A stretch of 41,874 nt of DNA from Modestobacter altitudinis. GTDB lineage: Bacteria; Actinomycetota; Actinomycetes; Mycobacteriales; Geodermatophilaceae. The position numbers and the translations under genes are program-made. The first letter of the stretch is position 1. Each line of letters opens with the position of its first letter. The notes below the pieces were generated by a model. It saw only the letters and a list, made by a program, of their open reading frames with translations. It was not told the DNA's origin and ran no database searches. Shown one piece after another: positions 23,678-31,210 of the stretch. The stretch lies in NCBI RefSeq assembly GCF_005930475.1, contig NZ_SJEW01000044.1:1-41874 (forward strand), written 5' to 3'.

Positions 23678-24610
23678 GTGCTCCCCGCGACCGCGCTCGC
23701 GCTCGGCCTGCTGGCCGCGCTGCTGGCCTGGCCGGTGCCGGCGGCGCTGTCCCGTGCCTCCTGGCCGCAGCGCGACCCGCTGGCCGCGCTGGTCTGCTGG
23801 CAGGCGATCGGACTGGCCGGTGGCCTGTCGATCATCGGCGCCCTGCTGACGCACGGGTTGGCGCCGTGGGGGCACTCGCTGCCCGAGGCCTGGTGGCACT
23901 GGGTCACCCGGCAGCCCCCCGAGGAGCCGGTGCGCGGCGACCACTGGGTCGCCCAGACCCTCGCCGCCGTCCTCGCAGTGGAGCTGCTCGGCGTGCTGCT
24001 GCTGTCGCTGCTGCGCACCGCCCGCACCCGGCGGCGGCACCGGGCGCTGCTGGAGCTGGTCGTCCAGCCCGCCGCGGCGGGGGAGGACACCCGGCTGCTG
24101 GACCACCCGGCGCCGGTGGCGTTCTGCATCCCCGGCGCCCGGCCGCTGCTGGTGCTCTCGTCGGGGATGGTCGCCGAGCTGGACGTCGCCCAGGTCGACG
24201 CGGTGGTGGCCCACGAGCGGGCGCACCTGACCGAGCACCACCACCTGCTGCTGCTGCCCTTCGTCGCCTGGCGCGCCGCGCTGCCGGTGCTGCCGGCCGC
24301 CGACCGGGCGCACGACGCCGTCCGGGACCTGGTGGAGATGCGCGCCGACGACGTCGCCCTGGGCTCGCTGACCGGCCCGGACCGGCGGCGGACGCTGGCG
24401 GCGGCGATCGTCGCGGTCGCCGCGGGGGCCGGTGGCCAGCTGCCCGACGGCGCCCTCGCGGTCATCGGGGGCGCGGTCGCCGTCCGGGTGCGGCGGCTGC
24501 TCGCGCCGGCCGCGCCGCTGCCGGTCGCGGCCCGGGTGGTCGCGCTGGCCTGCGCGCTGGCCCTGCTGCTGGTGCCCACCCTCCTGCTGGTGCTGCCCGC
24601 CCTCGTGTAG
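23678..24610 (+). CDS. M56-family (BlaR1/MecR1-like) membrane metallopeptidase without sensor domain
   Basis: 310 residues. Hydrophobic segments at about 1-22, 33-60 and 90-112 and at the C-terminus (about 280-310). The zinc site HERAH lies at 179-183 and the third-ligand helix LVEMRADDVALG at 218-229. In BlaR1 and MecR1 this domain cleaves the BlaI/MecI repressor. Here there is no penicillin-binding sensor domain, so the signal is unknown and may be membrane or redox state. GTG 23678 is the only reasonable start. It follows the BlaI gene closely and ends just before a long hairpin. Confidence 0.9.
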   Translation: MLPATALALGLLAALLAWPVPAALSRASWPQRDPLAALVCWQAIGLAGGLSIIGALLTHGLAPWGHSLPEAWWHWVTRQPPEEPVRGDHWVAQTLAAVLAVELLGVLLLSLLRTARTRRRHRALLELVVQPAAAGEDTRLLDHPAPVAFCIPGARPLLVLSSGMVAELDVAQVDAVVAHERAHLTEHHHLLLLPFVAWRAALPVLPAADRAHDAVRDLVEMRADDVALGSLTGPDRRRTLAAAIVAVAAGAGGQLPDGALAVIGGAVAVRVRRLLAPAAPLPVAARVVALACALALLLVPTLLLVLPALV

Positions 24611-24638
24611 TGCGACGACGGGCTCCCCGGGACGCCGA

Positions 24639-24683
24639 ACGGGCACCCGTCCGCCGGCGTGGTGCCGGCGGTCGGGTGCCCGT
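24639..24683. terminator. Long hairpin, probable bidirectional terminator
   Basis: Arms ACGGGCACCCG/CGGGTGCCCGT and CCGCCGGC/GCCGGCGG pair to a stem of 19 bp plus one T:T mismatch with a GTGGT loop. It lies between the convergent M56 gene and the small membrane protein gene. Confidence 0.75.
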
Positions 24684-24725
24684 GCGGGAGGACGTGCGCG
24701 CGGCTCTCAGGCCGCGCCGTCCGGA

Positions 24726-25238
24726 TCAGTGAGTGCGGTGCGCCTCGGTGCCGAGGGTGTCGTTCCAGTCGTCGTCGCCCTCGGGCTCCTTGGCCAGCAG
24801 GCCGGCACCGACGGACCAGATGATGCCGCCGACGAGGCCGATCCAGGCACCGATCTCGGTGTCCAGGTCAGCACCCCGCTCGAAGGCGCCGGGCACGTCG
24901 AGCACGTAGCTCAGCGACAGCAGGACGGCGGCGATGCCGACGGCCATGGCGGTCAGCGAGAGCCCGCGGTGCTGACGGCCGCGGGCGCGGGTGGCCGCGT
25001 ACTGCAGGCCGACGACCAGGCCGACGCCGAGGAAGGCGACCAGCGGGATGGTGGTGTCGGTCTCGTAGCCGGAGCCGGAGGTGCTGTCCGCACCCTCGGT
25101 GGAGACCCACGAGAGGAACGTGGCGATCAGGAAGACCACGACGCCGGCGGTCGCGACGTGTGCGCCCGTGGTGTTGGCCCGGCGGTCACGCTGGGCCGTG
25201 CGGCCGGTGGTCGAGTTGGTGGAGCTGTTTGTTGCCAT
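24726..25238 (-). CDS. Small four-helix membrane protein of unknown function
   Basis: 170 residues. A polar N-terminus rich in Thr, Ser and Arg (residues 1-26) precedes four membrane segments (about 27-45, 66-82, 95-112, 133-150) and an acidic C-terminal tail (KEPEGDDDWNDTLGTEA). The layout is typical of small actinobacterial membrane proteins of unknown role. I recognise no family. ATG 25238 has only a weak GGCGG upstream; there is no leaderless hexamer. Both neighbours point differently, so it is probably a single-gene unit. Confidence 0.6.
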   Translation of the reverse strand: MATNSSTNSTTGRTAQRDRRANTTGAHVATAGVVVFLIATFLSWVSTEGADSTSGSGYETDTTIPLVAFLGVGLVVGLQYAATRARGRQHRGLSLTAMAVGIAAVLLSLSYVLDVPGAFERGADLDTEIGAWIGLVGGIIWSVGAGLLAKEPEGDDDWNDTLGTEAHRTH

Positions 25239-25326
25239 GACCGCCGGATACCCGCCCGGCGTGTCGTCCACCCGCCTTGGCGAGATCTGTGACTGATCTG
25301 TCATCCAGCTGTGAGTACTCGACCGA

Positions 25327-25671
25327 TCACTCAGCGGCGGTGTCGCGCTCCCGGCGGGCGGCGTCCCGTTCGTCCCGGGCCGCGTCCGCGTCGGCGACCG
25401 CGTCAGCGAGGTCGTCCTGCAGCTGGACGATGACCTGCGCGGAGGAGAGCGGGTGGCCGTCGTCGAGCAGGATGCGCACCCGGGCCGCGATCCGCAGCTG
25501 GGCGCGGGAGTAGCGCCGGTGGCCGCCGGGGGAGCGGGTGGGATGGAGGACGCCACCGGAGTCCAGGCTGCGCAGGAAGGCCGCCTGGACGCCGAGCAGC
25601 TCCGCCGCCTGGCTCATGGTGAGCACCGGGTGGTCGGGGTCGTCCAGTGGCTGCAGCGGGTCGGTGCTCAT
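25327..25671 (-). CDS. MerR-family regulator, HspR-like
   Basis: 114 residues. MerR helix-turn-helix at about 18-60: LTMSQAAELLGVQAAFLRSL, then GGVLHPTRSPGGHRRYSRAQ. The C-terminus from about 77 is a charged coiled coil (DAARDERDAARRERD) rather than a ligand domain, like HspR, which represses chaperone genes until heat titrates DnaK away. ATG 25671 has a GGAGGG ribosome site. It is encoded just downstream of hsp20 on the same strand, separated by a strong hairpin, and probably binds the repeat in the hsp20 promoter (inferred). Confidence 0.82.
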   Translation of the reverse strand: MSTDPLQPLDDPDHPVLTMSQAAELLGVQAAFLRSLDSGGVLHPTRSPGGHRRYSRAQLRIAARVRILLDDGHPLSSAQVIVQLQDDLADAVADADAARDERDAARRERDTAAE

Positions 25672-25684
25672 GGTCCCTCCGGAG

Positions 25685-25726
25685 ACGGGCGAGGGGCGGA
25701 GCCGCGCGGCCCCGCCCCTCGCCCGT
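25685..25726 (-). terminator. Strong intercistronic hairpin between hsp20 and the MerR gene
   Basis: Perfect 15-base arms ACGGGCGAGGGGCGG (25685-25699) and its complement (25712-25726), with a loop that can itself pair. It can stop or reduce read-through from hsp20 into the regulator gene. Confidence 0.7.
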
Positions 25727-25735
25727 GGTGTGCGA

Positions 25736-26221
25736 TCAGCTCTCGACGGACTGCTGCTCGCCCTCGATCGTGCGGGCCTCCACCTGGGCGGGTGCGTCCG
25801 CCCGGGTCACGGTGATCTTGCGGGCCTTGGCCCGCTCGGCCACCGGGATGCTCACGGTCAGCACGCCGTCGTGGTAGCTGGCCTCGAGCCGCTCGGTGTC
25901 CAGGCTGCGGCCCACCACCAGCTGGCGGGTGTAGCTGCCGAACGGGCGCTCGGCGACCTGCCACTGCGCCCCCTCGATCTGCGGGACCGAGCGCTCGGCG
26001 CTGATGGTGAGCGTGGTGCCCTCGACCTGCAGGTCGATCGAGCCGGGGTCGACACCGGGCAGGTCGAAGTGGGCGACGAAGTTGTCGCCGACCCGGTAGG
26101 CGTCCATCGGCATGCCGGCCAGCGGGCGGGCGGTGGTGGTGCCACCGCGGCCGGTGAGCTGGTCCAGCGCGCGGAGCGCAGCGGACGTGGCGGCGAACGG
26201 GTCGTTGGAAGTCAGCATCAT
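25736..26221 (-). CDS. Hsp20/alpha-crystallin small heat-shock protein
   Basis: 161 residues. The alpha-crystallin domain runs from about 38 to 142 (MDAYRVGDNFVAHFDLPGVD, then ADAPAQV beyond), with FGSYTRQLVVGRSLD and the family hallmark ASYHDGVLTVSIPV. It is a cytosolic holdase that keeps unfolding proteins soluble during heat or stress. Two adjacent ATGs (26221, 26218) follow a GGAGG ribosome site; the first is used here. A promoter with an overlapping inverted repeat lies upstream and a MerR regulator is encoded downstream, so heat-controlled repression is likely. Confidence 0.95.
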   Translation of the reverse strand: MMLTSNDPFAATSAALRALDQLTGRGGTTTARPLAGMPMDAYRVGDNFVAHFDLPGVDPGSIDLQVEGTTLTISAERSVPQIEGAQWQVAERPFGSYTRQLVVGRSLDTERLEASYHDGVLTVSIPVAERAKARKITVTRADAPAQVEARTIEGEQQSVES

Positions 26222-26283
26222 GGCTGCGTACCTCCGGAGATCAGGTGGTCGAACGGTCCAGGGATGCGCTGCCCGAGGAGAAC

Positions 26284-26301
26284 CTCTAGCGGCAACTAGA
26301 G
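26284..26301. promoter_or_regulatory. Operator-like inverted repeat in the hsp20 promoter
   Basis: CTCTAG-CGGCAA-CTAGAG. The outer arm overlaps the -10 hexamer and the repeat covers the predicted start of transcription. It resembles but does not match the HAIR consensus (CTTGAGT-N7-ACTCAAG), so a MerR/HspR-like variant site is inferred. Confidence 0.6.
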
Positions 26302-26328
26302 ATTACCTCGCACACCCGCCTGAGTAAA
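26300..26328 (-). promoter_or_regulatory. Probable hsp20 promoter
   Basis: Minus strand TTTACT (26328-26323), exactly 17 bases, TAATCT (26305-26300). Predicted start near 26293, giving a leader of about 72 bases. Confidence 0.6.
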
Positions 26329-26368
26329 CCCGGGTACCACAAGAAATTTACAGCCTCTGCTGCAGATG

Positions 26369-27763
26369 TCAGTGTCGCCAGCGGACCGCCTTGGTGACCC
26401 CCTCCGGGCAGACCCCGTCGAACAACGCGATCTCGCCGCGGCGCACCTCGGCGATCGTGGTCGCCAGCTCGACGCCGAAGCAGCCGGTCAGCTCCGCGTC
26501 GGACTCGAAGGCCCGCACCGCCTCCTCCAGCGAGGCGGGCAGCGGCGCGATGCCGGCCTCCCGACGTTCCTCCTCGCTGAGCGTCCCGGGGTCGATGCCG
26601 ACCGGGTCGGGCAGCGTCGCGCCGGACCGCAGCCCAGCCCGGCCGGCGGCGAGCAGGCCGCTCAGGAGCAGGTAGGGGTTGGCCGCGGCGTCGAAGCTCT
26701 TCACCTCGACGTTGGCCGCGGACTGCCGCGCGCCGCTGGGACCGGTGACGAACCGGACGGCGGCCTCGCGGTTCTCCAGGCCCCAGGCGGCGAACGCCCC
26801 GGCCCAGTGCGACGGGACCAGCCGGAGGTAGGAGGCGACGCTGGGCGCCCCGACGGCGAGCAGCCCGGGCAGGTGCTGCAGCAGCCCGGCGGTGAAGGCC
26901 TCGCCGTCGCGGGTGAGGCCGAAGGTGCCCGGGCCGCCGCTCATCAGGTTCTCGTCCCCGCGCCACAGCGACAGGTGCACGTGGCCGCCGTTGCCGACGC
27001 CGTCCGCGGTGACCTTCGGTGAGAAGCTGACGCGCAGGCCGTGCTCCAGGCTCACCGCGCGGATGGTGCTGCGCACCAGCAGCGCGGTGTCGGCGGCGGC
27101 GACCGGGTCCTCGGCGCCGACCGAGACCTCCAGCTGGCCGGCGGCGTACTCGGGGTGGAACTGGTCGACGGCGACGCCCTGGTCGGCCAGCGCCTGGAGC
27201 AGGTCGCGCGCGTAGTCGGAGACCTCGATGTGCCGGGTCATGCTGTACGCGGGCCCGGCCAGTGCCGGGACGAAGGCGTCCGGGTCGGCGCCCGGGGGGA
27301 GCACGGCCTCGCCGATCACCCACTCGATCTCGTACGCGGCCTTGAGGGTGAGCCCCTCGGCCGCGTAGTCGGCCACCAGCCGGCGCAGCAGCGAGCGGGA
27401 GCACTGCACGTGCGGCACGCCGTCCTGGGTGTAGCGGTCCACCGGCGCCCACGCCCAGCCGGGCTGGCCGGCGAGCACTGTCAGCCGCTCGAGGTCCGGG
27501 TGCAGGCGCAGGTCGCCGATCGCGCTGCCGGCGTAGCTGCCTGCGACGATCGAGTCGTCGACCAGGAACCCGTCGAACACCGGGCTCATCCCGACGCCCC
27601 ACTGCGCGGCGGCCGGCAGCCGGGCGAGCGGGACCGACTTCATCCGGGTGATGCCGCTGGTGTCGACCCAGGGCAGGACGACGCCGACCACCCCCGCCTC
27701 GGCGAGTCCGCCGAGCCGGGCCTCCGCTGCGGCCCGTCGCTCGTCCCGCTCGTGCAGCTCCAT
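26369..27763 (-). CDS. Glutamine-synthetase-like ligase (GlnA3/GlnA4-type, gamma-glutamyl amine synthetase candidate)
   Basis: 464 residues. GS catalytic features: GVVLPWVDTSGITRMKSVPL near the N-terminus, AYEIEWVIGE (metal-binding Glu), GGHVHLSLWRGDENLM, SWAGAFAAW-type active-site region around HWAGAFAAWGLENREA, and NVEVKSFDAAANPYLLLSGL. It lacks the adenylylation-loop features of housekeeping GlnA and resembles actinobacterial GS-like enzymes that glutamylate polyamines or ethanolamine; the substrate cannot be fixed here. ATG 27763 follows a GGAGG site. It is divergent from an APC permease that may import its substrate. The 205-base gap holds a hairpin-like repeat. Confidence 0.85.
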   Translation of the reverse strand: MELHERDERRAAAEARLGGLAEAGVVGVVLPWVDTSGITRMKSVPLARLPAAAQWGVGMSPVFDGFLVDDSIVAGSYAGSAIGDLRLHPDLERLTVLAGQPGWAWAPVDRYTQDGVPHVQCSRSLLRRLVADYAAEGLTLKAAYEIEWVIGEAVLPPGADPDAFVPALAGPAYSMTRHIEVSDYARDLLQALADQGVAVDQFHPEYAAGQLEVSVGAEDPVAAADTALLVRSTIRAVSLEHGLRVSFSPKVTADGVGNGGHVHLSLWRGDENLMSGGPGTFGLTRDGEAFTAGLLQHLPGLLAVGAPSVASYLRLVPSHWAGAFAAWGLENREAAVRFVTGPSGARQSAANVEVKSFDAAANPYLLLSGLLAAGRAGLRSGATLPDPVGIDPGTLSEEERREAGIAPLPASLEEAVRAFESDAELTGCFGVELATTIAEVRRGEIALFDGVCPEGVTKAVRWRH

Positions 27764-27925
27764 GCGTGCCTCCGCCAGTTCCTCGCCCCGCCGACCTGCC
27801 GCATGCTGCACCACGGGGATGACGCGCAGGTCACGCAGGTGCGCGGGCACCCGGGTAACGGTCTCGTTCCGTGCGGATGACGCCATTCCCAACGGTGCAC
27901 CGCGTCGCGCACACTCGCGCCAGCA

Positions 27926-27945
27926 CACCCGTTGCCGGGTGCAAC
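27926..27945 (+). promoter_or_regulatory. Nested inverted repeats upstream of the permease
   Basis: CACCCG-TTGC-CGGGTG (27926-27941) overlaps GTTGC-CGGGT-GCAAC (27931-27945), 24 to 43 bases before the permease start. It may be an operator or leader hairpin. Confidence 0.35.
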
Positions 27946-27968
27946 TGCGACCCCGAGGAGCGCGCGCG

Positions 27969-29516
27969 ATGGCCGTCTCGACCCCCCGCCCCGACGGGGC
28001 GACCTCGACCGAACGGTCGGGGCCCGGTGGTCTCACCCGGTCGCTGTCGGTCTGGCAGGCGGTCGGGTTGTCCGTCGCGCTGATGGCGCCGTCGATGGCG
28101 GCCAACATCAACCCGCAGGGGACCGCCGGCACGGTCGGGCGGGCGGTGCCGCTGGCGTTCCTGCTCGCCGCCGTCGGCGTCCTGCTGGTCGCCTACGGCT
28201 TCGTCCGGCTGTGCCAGTACTTCCACCACGCCGGCTCGGTCTATGCCTTCGTCGGCGCCACCCTCGGTCCGCGGGCCGGGCTGGTCTCCGGGTTCGGCCT
28301 GCTCGGCACCTACTGCTTCTACGGCGTGGTCACCTCCAGCGCGACCGGCATCTTCGGCACCGCGTTCCTGGAGGCCGTCGGCATCTGGCCCGACCCGCCG
28401 TCCTGGGCGCCGTTCCTGCTCGTCGCGGTCGCCCTGCTGGGGGCGCTGGTGCTGACCATCGTGCCGGCCAGGCGCGGGACGTCGGTGCTGCTGACCGTCG
28501 AGGGCGTCACCGTGGCGCTGATCCTGGTGATCAGCGCGATCGTGCTCGTCCGGCTGCTGTCGGGGAACGTGCCGGCCGACGCGCCCTCGCCGGACGCCGG
28601 GTTCACCCTCGACGTGTTCACCGTCGCGCCCGGCACCGACCTGTCGGCGGTCTTCCTCGGGGTGGTGTTCGGCTTCCTGTCCTTCGCCGGGTTCGAGGCC
28701 GCGGCGACGCTGGGGGAGGAGGCCCGCAACCCGCGCAAGGACATCCCGCGGGCGATCCTGGGGACGGCGGTCTTCGGCGGGATCTACTTCGTCGTCGTCA
28801 CCGCGATCGAGATGATGGGCTTCGGCACCGACGAGGCGGGGGTGGCCGCGTTCGCCTCCTCGCCGTCGCTGCTGGGTGACCTGGGCAGCAGCTACATCGC
28901 CGGCTGGGTCGGTGACCTGATCACCCTCGGCGCGGCGATCAGCGCGTTCGGCTGCTGCCTGGCGTGCGTGGTCGGTGCCTCGCGGCTGACCTACGCCTTC
29001 GCCCGGGACACCCGGCGCGACACCACCCGTGCCGGCGGCCTGGCCTCGACCACCGCGGCGGGCACCCCGGCGCTCGCGGCGATCGTCGTCACCGTCGTGA
29101 TGGCGCTGGTCCAGCTGGTCTGCGCGGTCGCCTTCGACGCCGAGGCCTTCGACACCTTCCTGTGGTCGGGCACCATCGGCACGCTGATCCTGCTGGTCGC
29201 CTACCTGTTGACCACGGTCGGCGCGATCCGGCTGGTGTTCGTCCAGCGGCGGATGCCGGCGGTGCCGATGTGGCAGGTCGTCGTCCCGCTGCTCGCCCTG
29301 GTCGTGCTGGGCTACACCGTCTACCGCAACGTCGCCCCCTACCCGGCGTACGACGACGGCGCGCCGTTCTGGTTCCCGATCGTCGCCGGGGTCTGGCTGC
29401 TGGTCGGGCTGGTCGCGGTGGTCGTCGCCCCGGCGATGGCGCAGCGGGCCGGCGCCGCCCTCACCGCGGCGGAGCTGGGTGCGCGCCGGGAGGAGCAGGT
29501 GGCGGAGGGGCGCTGA
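27969..29516 (+). CDS. APC-family amino acid/amine permease
   Basis: 515 residues with about 12-13 membrane segments. APC signature near TM1: SVWQAVGLSVALMAPSMAAN; AGSVYAFVGATLGPRAGLVS in TM3; and GFLSFAGFEAAATLGEEARN near residue 240 in TM6. It would import an amino acid or amine by proton symport; the substrate is not readable. ATG 27969 has a GAGGAG ribosome site. Divergence from the GS-like gene suggests a shared amine or polyamine substrate. The 3' end overlaps the convergent YihY gene by 56 bases. Confidence 0.9.
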   Translation: MAVSTPRPDGATSTERSGPGGLTRSLSVWQAVGLSVALMAPSMAANINPQGTAGTVGRAVPLAFLLAAVGVLLVAYGFVRLCQYFHHAGSVYAFVGATLGPRAGLVSGFGLLGTYCFYGVVTSSATGIFGTAFLEAVGIWPDPPSWAPFLLVAVALLGALVLTIVPARRGTSVLLTVEGVTVALILVISAIVLVRLLSGNVPADAPSPDAGFTLDVFTVAPGTDLSAVFLGVVFGFLSFAGFEAAATLGEEARNPRKDIPRAILGTAVFGGIYFVVVTAIEMMGFGTDEAGVAAFASSPSLLGDLGSSYIAGWVGDLITLGAAISAFGCCLACVVGASRLTYAFARDTRRDTTRAGGLASTTAAGTPALAAIVVTVVMALVQLVCAVAFDAEAFDTFLWSGTIGTLILLVAYLLTTVGAIRLVFVQRRMPAVPMWQVVVPLLALVVLGYTVYRNVAPYPAYDDGAPFWFPIVAGVWLLVGLVAVVVAPAMAQRAGAALTAAELGARREEQVAEGR

Positions 29517-30501
29517 CGGCGTCCGCCGGCTCGCCGCGGTCGGGCGGGTCGAAGGTGACGTGCACCGTCTCGAAGCCCTTCTGGCGCTGCGCCTTGGCCA
29601 GTCCGGTGTAGCTGCGCCGGTCGCCGGCGGTGAGGTCGACGTCGTCGGTGAAGGGCGTGAGCAGCGCGCGGGGGTGCAGCTTGTCCACCCGCACGACGTT
29701 GATCTCCACGCAGAGCACGCCCACCACGGAGGCCAGGTACAGGAAGGCGAGCAGGCCGAGGACCAGGGCGAAGACGCCGTTGGTGGCGCTGGCCGTGCTC
29801 ACCACGTGGCTGACGTAGGTGACGCCGAAGGTCTGCAGCAACTGCCAGAGGACGGCGGCGAGCAGCGCGCCGGGGGCCACCTGCCGGATGGTCAGGTGCC
29901 GCGCGGTGGCCAGCCGGAAGGCGAGGACGAAGACGGTCGCGTTGACGGCCACCGAGGCGACCAGGGCGACCATCCGCAAGGCCATGCCCATCGAGCCGGC
30001 GTTGCCCGAGCCGAGGGTGGACAGCGCCGTCGTCCCGATGACGGCCAGCCCTGCCGTGCCCAGCAGCAGCAGGCTGCGGCCGCGGGCGAGGAAGGGGTTG
30101 GGCCGGCTGTTGCGCGGCACCGACCAGGCGGTGTTCATCGCGTGTTGCACGGCCTGGGCCACGCCGAGCCCGCCGTACAGCGAGCCGAGCACACCGATGA
30201 CGATGCCCACGACGCCACCGCTCAGCTCGCGGGGGGTGCCCAGCTGGTCGCCGACGACCGGGAACTGGCTGAGCGCGGAGTCGATCAGCCGTTCCTGCAG
30301 TGCTGGGTCGCCGGCCAGCAGGTGGCCCAGGATCGTGGAGAACAGCAGCAGCAGCGGGAAGAGCGAGACGAAGGCGTAGTAGGTGATCAGCGCGGCCAGG
30401 TACGGCCCCGAGTCGTCGACGTACTTGTAGACCACGGCGATCGGGAACCCGGCCGCCTTGTGCCGGCGCTGGAGGCGGTCGAGACGGTCGGCGACGGGCA
30501 C
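29461..30501 (-). CDS. YihY/BrkB-family membrane protein
   Basis: 346 residues from GTG 30501. Typical opening ADRLDRLQRRHKAAGFPIAV, then YLAALITYYAFVSLFPLLLL, and later LYGGLGVAQAVQHAMNTAW, APGALLAAVLWQLLQTFGVT and LASVVGVLCVEINVVR; about six membrane segments. BrkB/YihY proteins are inner-membrane proteins of unclear role, once called ribonuclease BN in error. The C-terminal 70 residues form a polar tail ending in Pro/Ala repeats. GTG 30537 would add 12 residues; neither start has a clear ribosome site. The 3' end overlaps the permease gene antisense by 56 bases. Confidence 0.85.
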   Translation of the reverse strand: MPVADRLDRLQRRHKAAGFPIAVVYKYVDDSGPYLAALITYYAFVSLFPLLLLFSTILGHLLAGDPALQERLIDSALSQFPVVGDQLGTPRELSGGVVGIVIGVLGSLYGGLGVAQAVQHAMNTAWSVPRNSRPNPFLARGRSLLLLGTAGLAVIGTTALSTLGSGNAGSMGMALRMVALVASVAVNATVFVLAFRLATARHLTIRQVAPGALLAAVLWQLLQTFGVTYVSHVVSTASATNGVFALVLGLLAFLYLASVVGVLCVEINVVRVDKLHPRALLTPFTDDVDLTAGDRRSYTGLAKAQRQKGFETVHVTFDPPDRGEPADAVSAPPPPAPPGAHPAPPR

Positions 30502-30574
30502 GGACCCACTGCACCACGCTGATCGGTCGCGCACCACGGGAGTGCCGCCGGATCGTGACCGGGCCGCCCCAGGT

Positions 30575-31168
30575 TCAGGCCGTGCGGGCGGCGATCCAGT
30601 CGGCGGCCAGCCGGCGTGCGCGGTCGATCGGGTCGCCGCCGGGCAGGACGGGGGTCGTCGCGGCGCGGGCGTACCCGCTCAGCGCGCCGTCGTAGCAGAG
30701 CAGCAGCGTGGCGGCGACGTCCTCGGGACCGGGCAGACCGGCGGCGGCCGCCAGTTCGCGCAGCCGGTCGGTCAACAGCCTCGTGTCGGCCGCCAGCCAG
30801 CGCTGGCCCGGGTGCCCCGACGGCAGCTCGGTCGCCGCGGCGAGGAAGGCGCAGCCGCGGTGGTTGCCCTGGTGCTGCCGGTAGCGGGCGACCGCGTCGA
30901 ACAGCGACAGCAGCCGGTCGACCGGGTCGGTGCACTCGGCCAGCACGGCGTCCCAGGTCTGCCGCCAGGTGGTGTGGCGGTCCTCCAGGTAGGCGGCGAC
31001 CAGCCCGTCCTTGCCGGCGAAGTGGGCGTACATCGTGGCGGGGGAGACGCCGGCCCGGGCGAGCACCGCGTCGACGCCCGTCGCGGCGATGCCGGACTCG
31101 TAGAACAGCTCGCCGGCGGCGGCGAGCAGCCGCTCGCGCGCCGGTCGGGTCGCGGAGAAGGGAGTCAT
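30575..31168 (-). CDS. TetR-family repressor
   Basis: 197 residues. N-terminal HTH at about 10-55: ARERLLAAAGELFYESGIAA, then GVSPATMYAHFAGKDGLVAA. The C-terminal domain binds an unknown ligand. ATG 31168 lies exactly six bases after the minus-strand hexamer TACGAT (31180-31175), which predicts a leaderless mRNA. The divergent MFS gene starts 22 bases away, and paired AACGATCGTT palindromes lie between them, so the repressor probably controls both genes. Same-strand YihY starts 73 bases downstream. Confidence 0.92.
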   Translation of the reverse strand: MTPFSATRPARERLLAAAGELFYESGIAATGVDAVLARAGVSPATMYAHFAGKDGLVAAYLEDRHTTWRQTWDAVLAECTDPVDRLLSLFDAVARYRQHQGNHRGCAFLAAATELPSGHPGQRWLAADTRLLTDRLRELAAAAGLPGPEDVAATLLLCYDGALSGYARAATTPVLPGGDPIDRARRLAADWIAARTA

Positions 31169-31173
31169 GCGCC

Positions 31174-31210
31174 TATCGTAACGATCGTTATGGTGAAACG
31201 ATCGTTATGG
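31174..31210. promoter_or_regulatory. Double TetR operator between divergent tetR and MFS genes
   Basis: Palindromes TAACGATCGTTA (31179-31190) and AACGATCGTT (31197-31206) sit in a perfect 13-base direct repeat ACGATCGTTATGG (31181-31193, 31198-31210). They overlap the tetR -10 TACGAT and the MFS start region. Confidence 0.75.

Noticed and set aside
26283..26302. A true HAIR (HspR) operator upstream of hsp20
   Set aside because: The half-sites and spacing differ from CTTGAGT-N7-ACTCAAG; called only an operator-like repeat. The RheA-type repeat is also absent.
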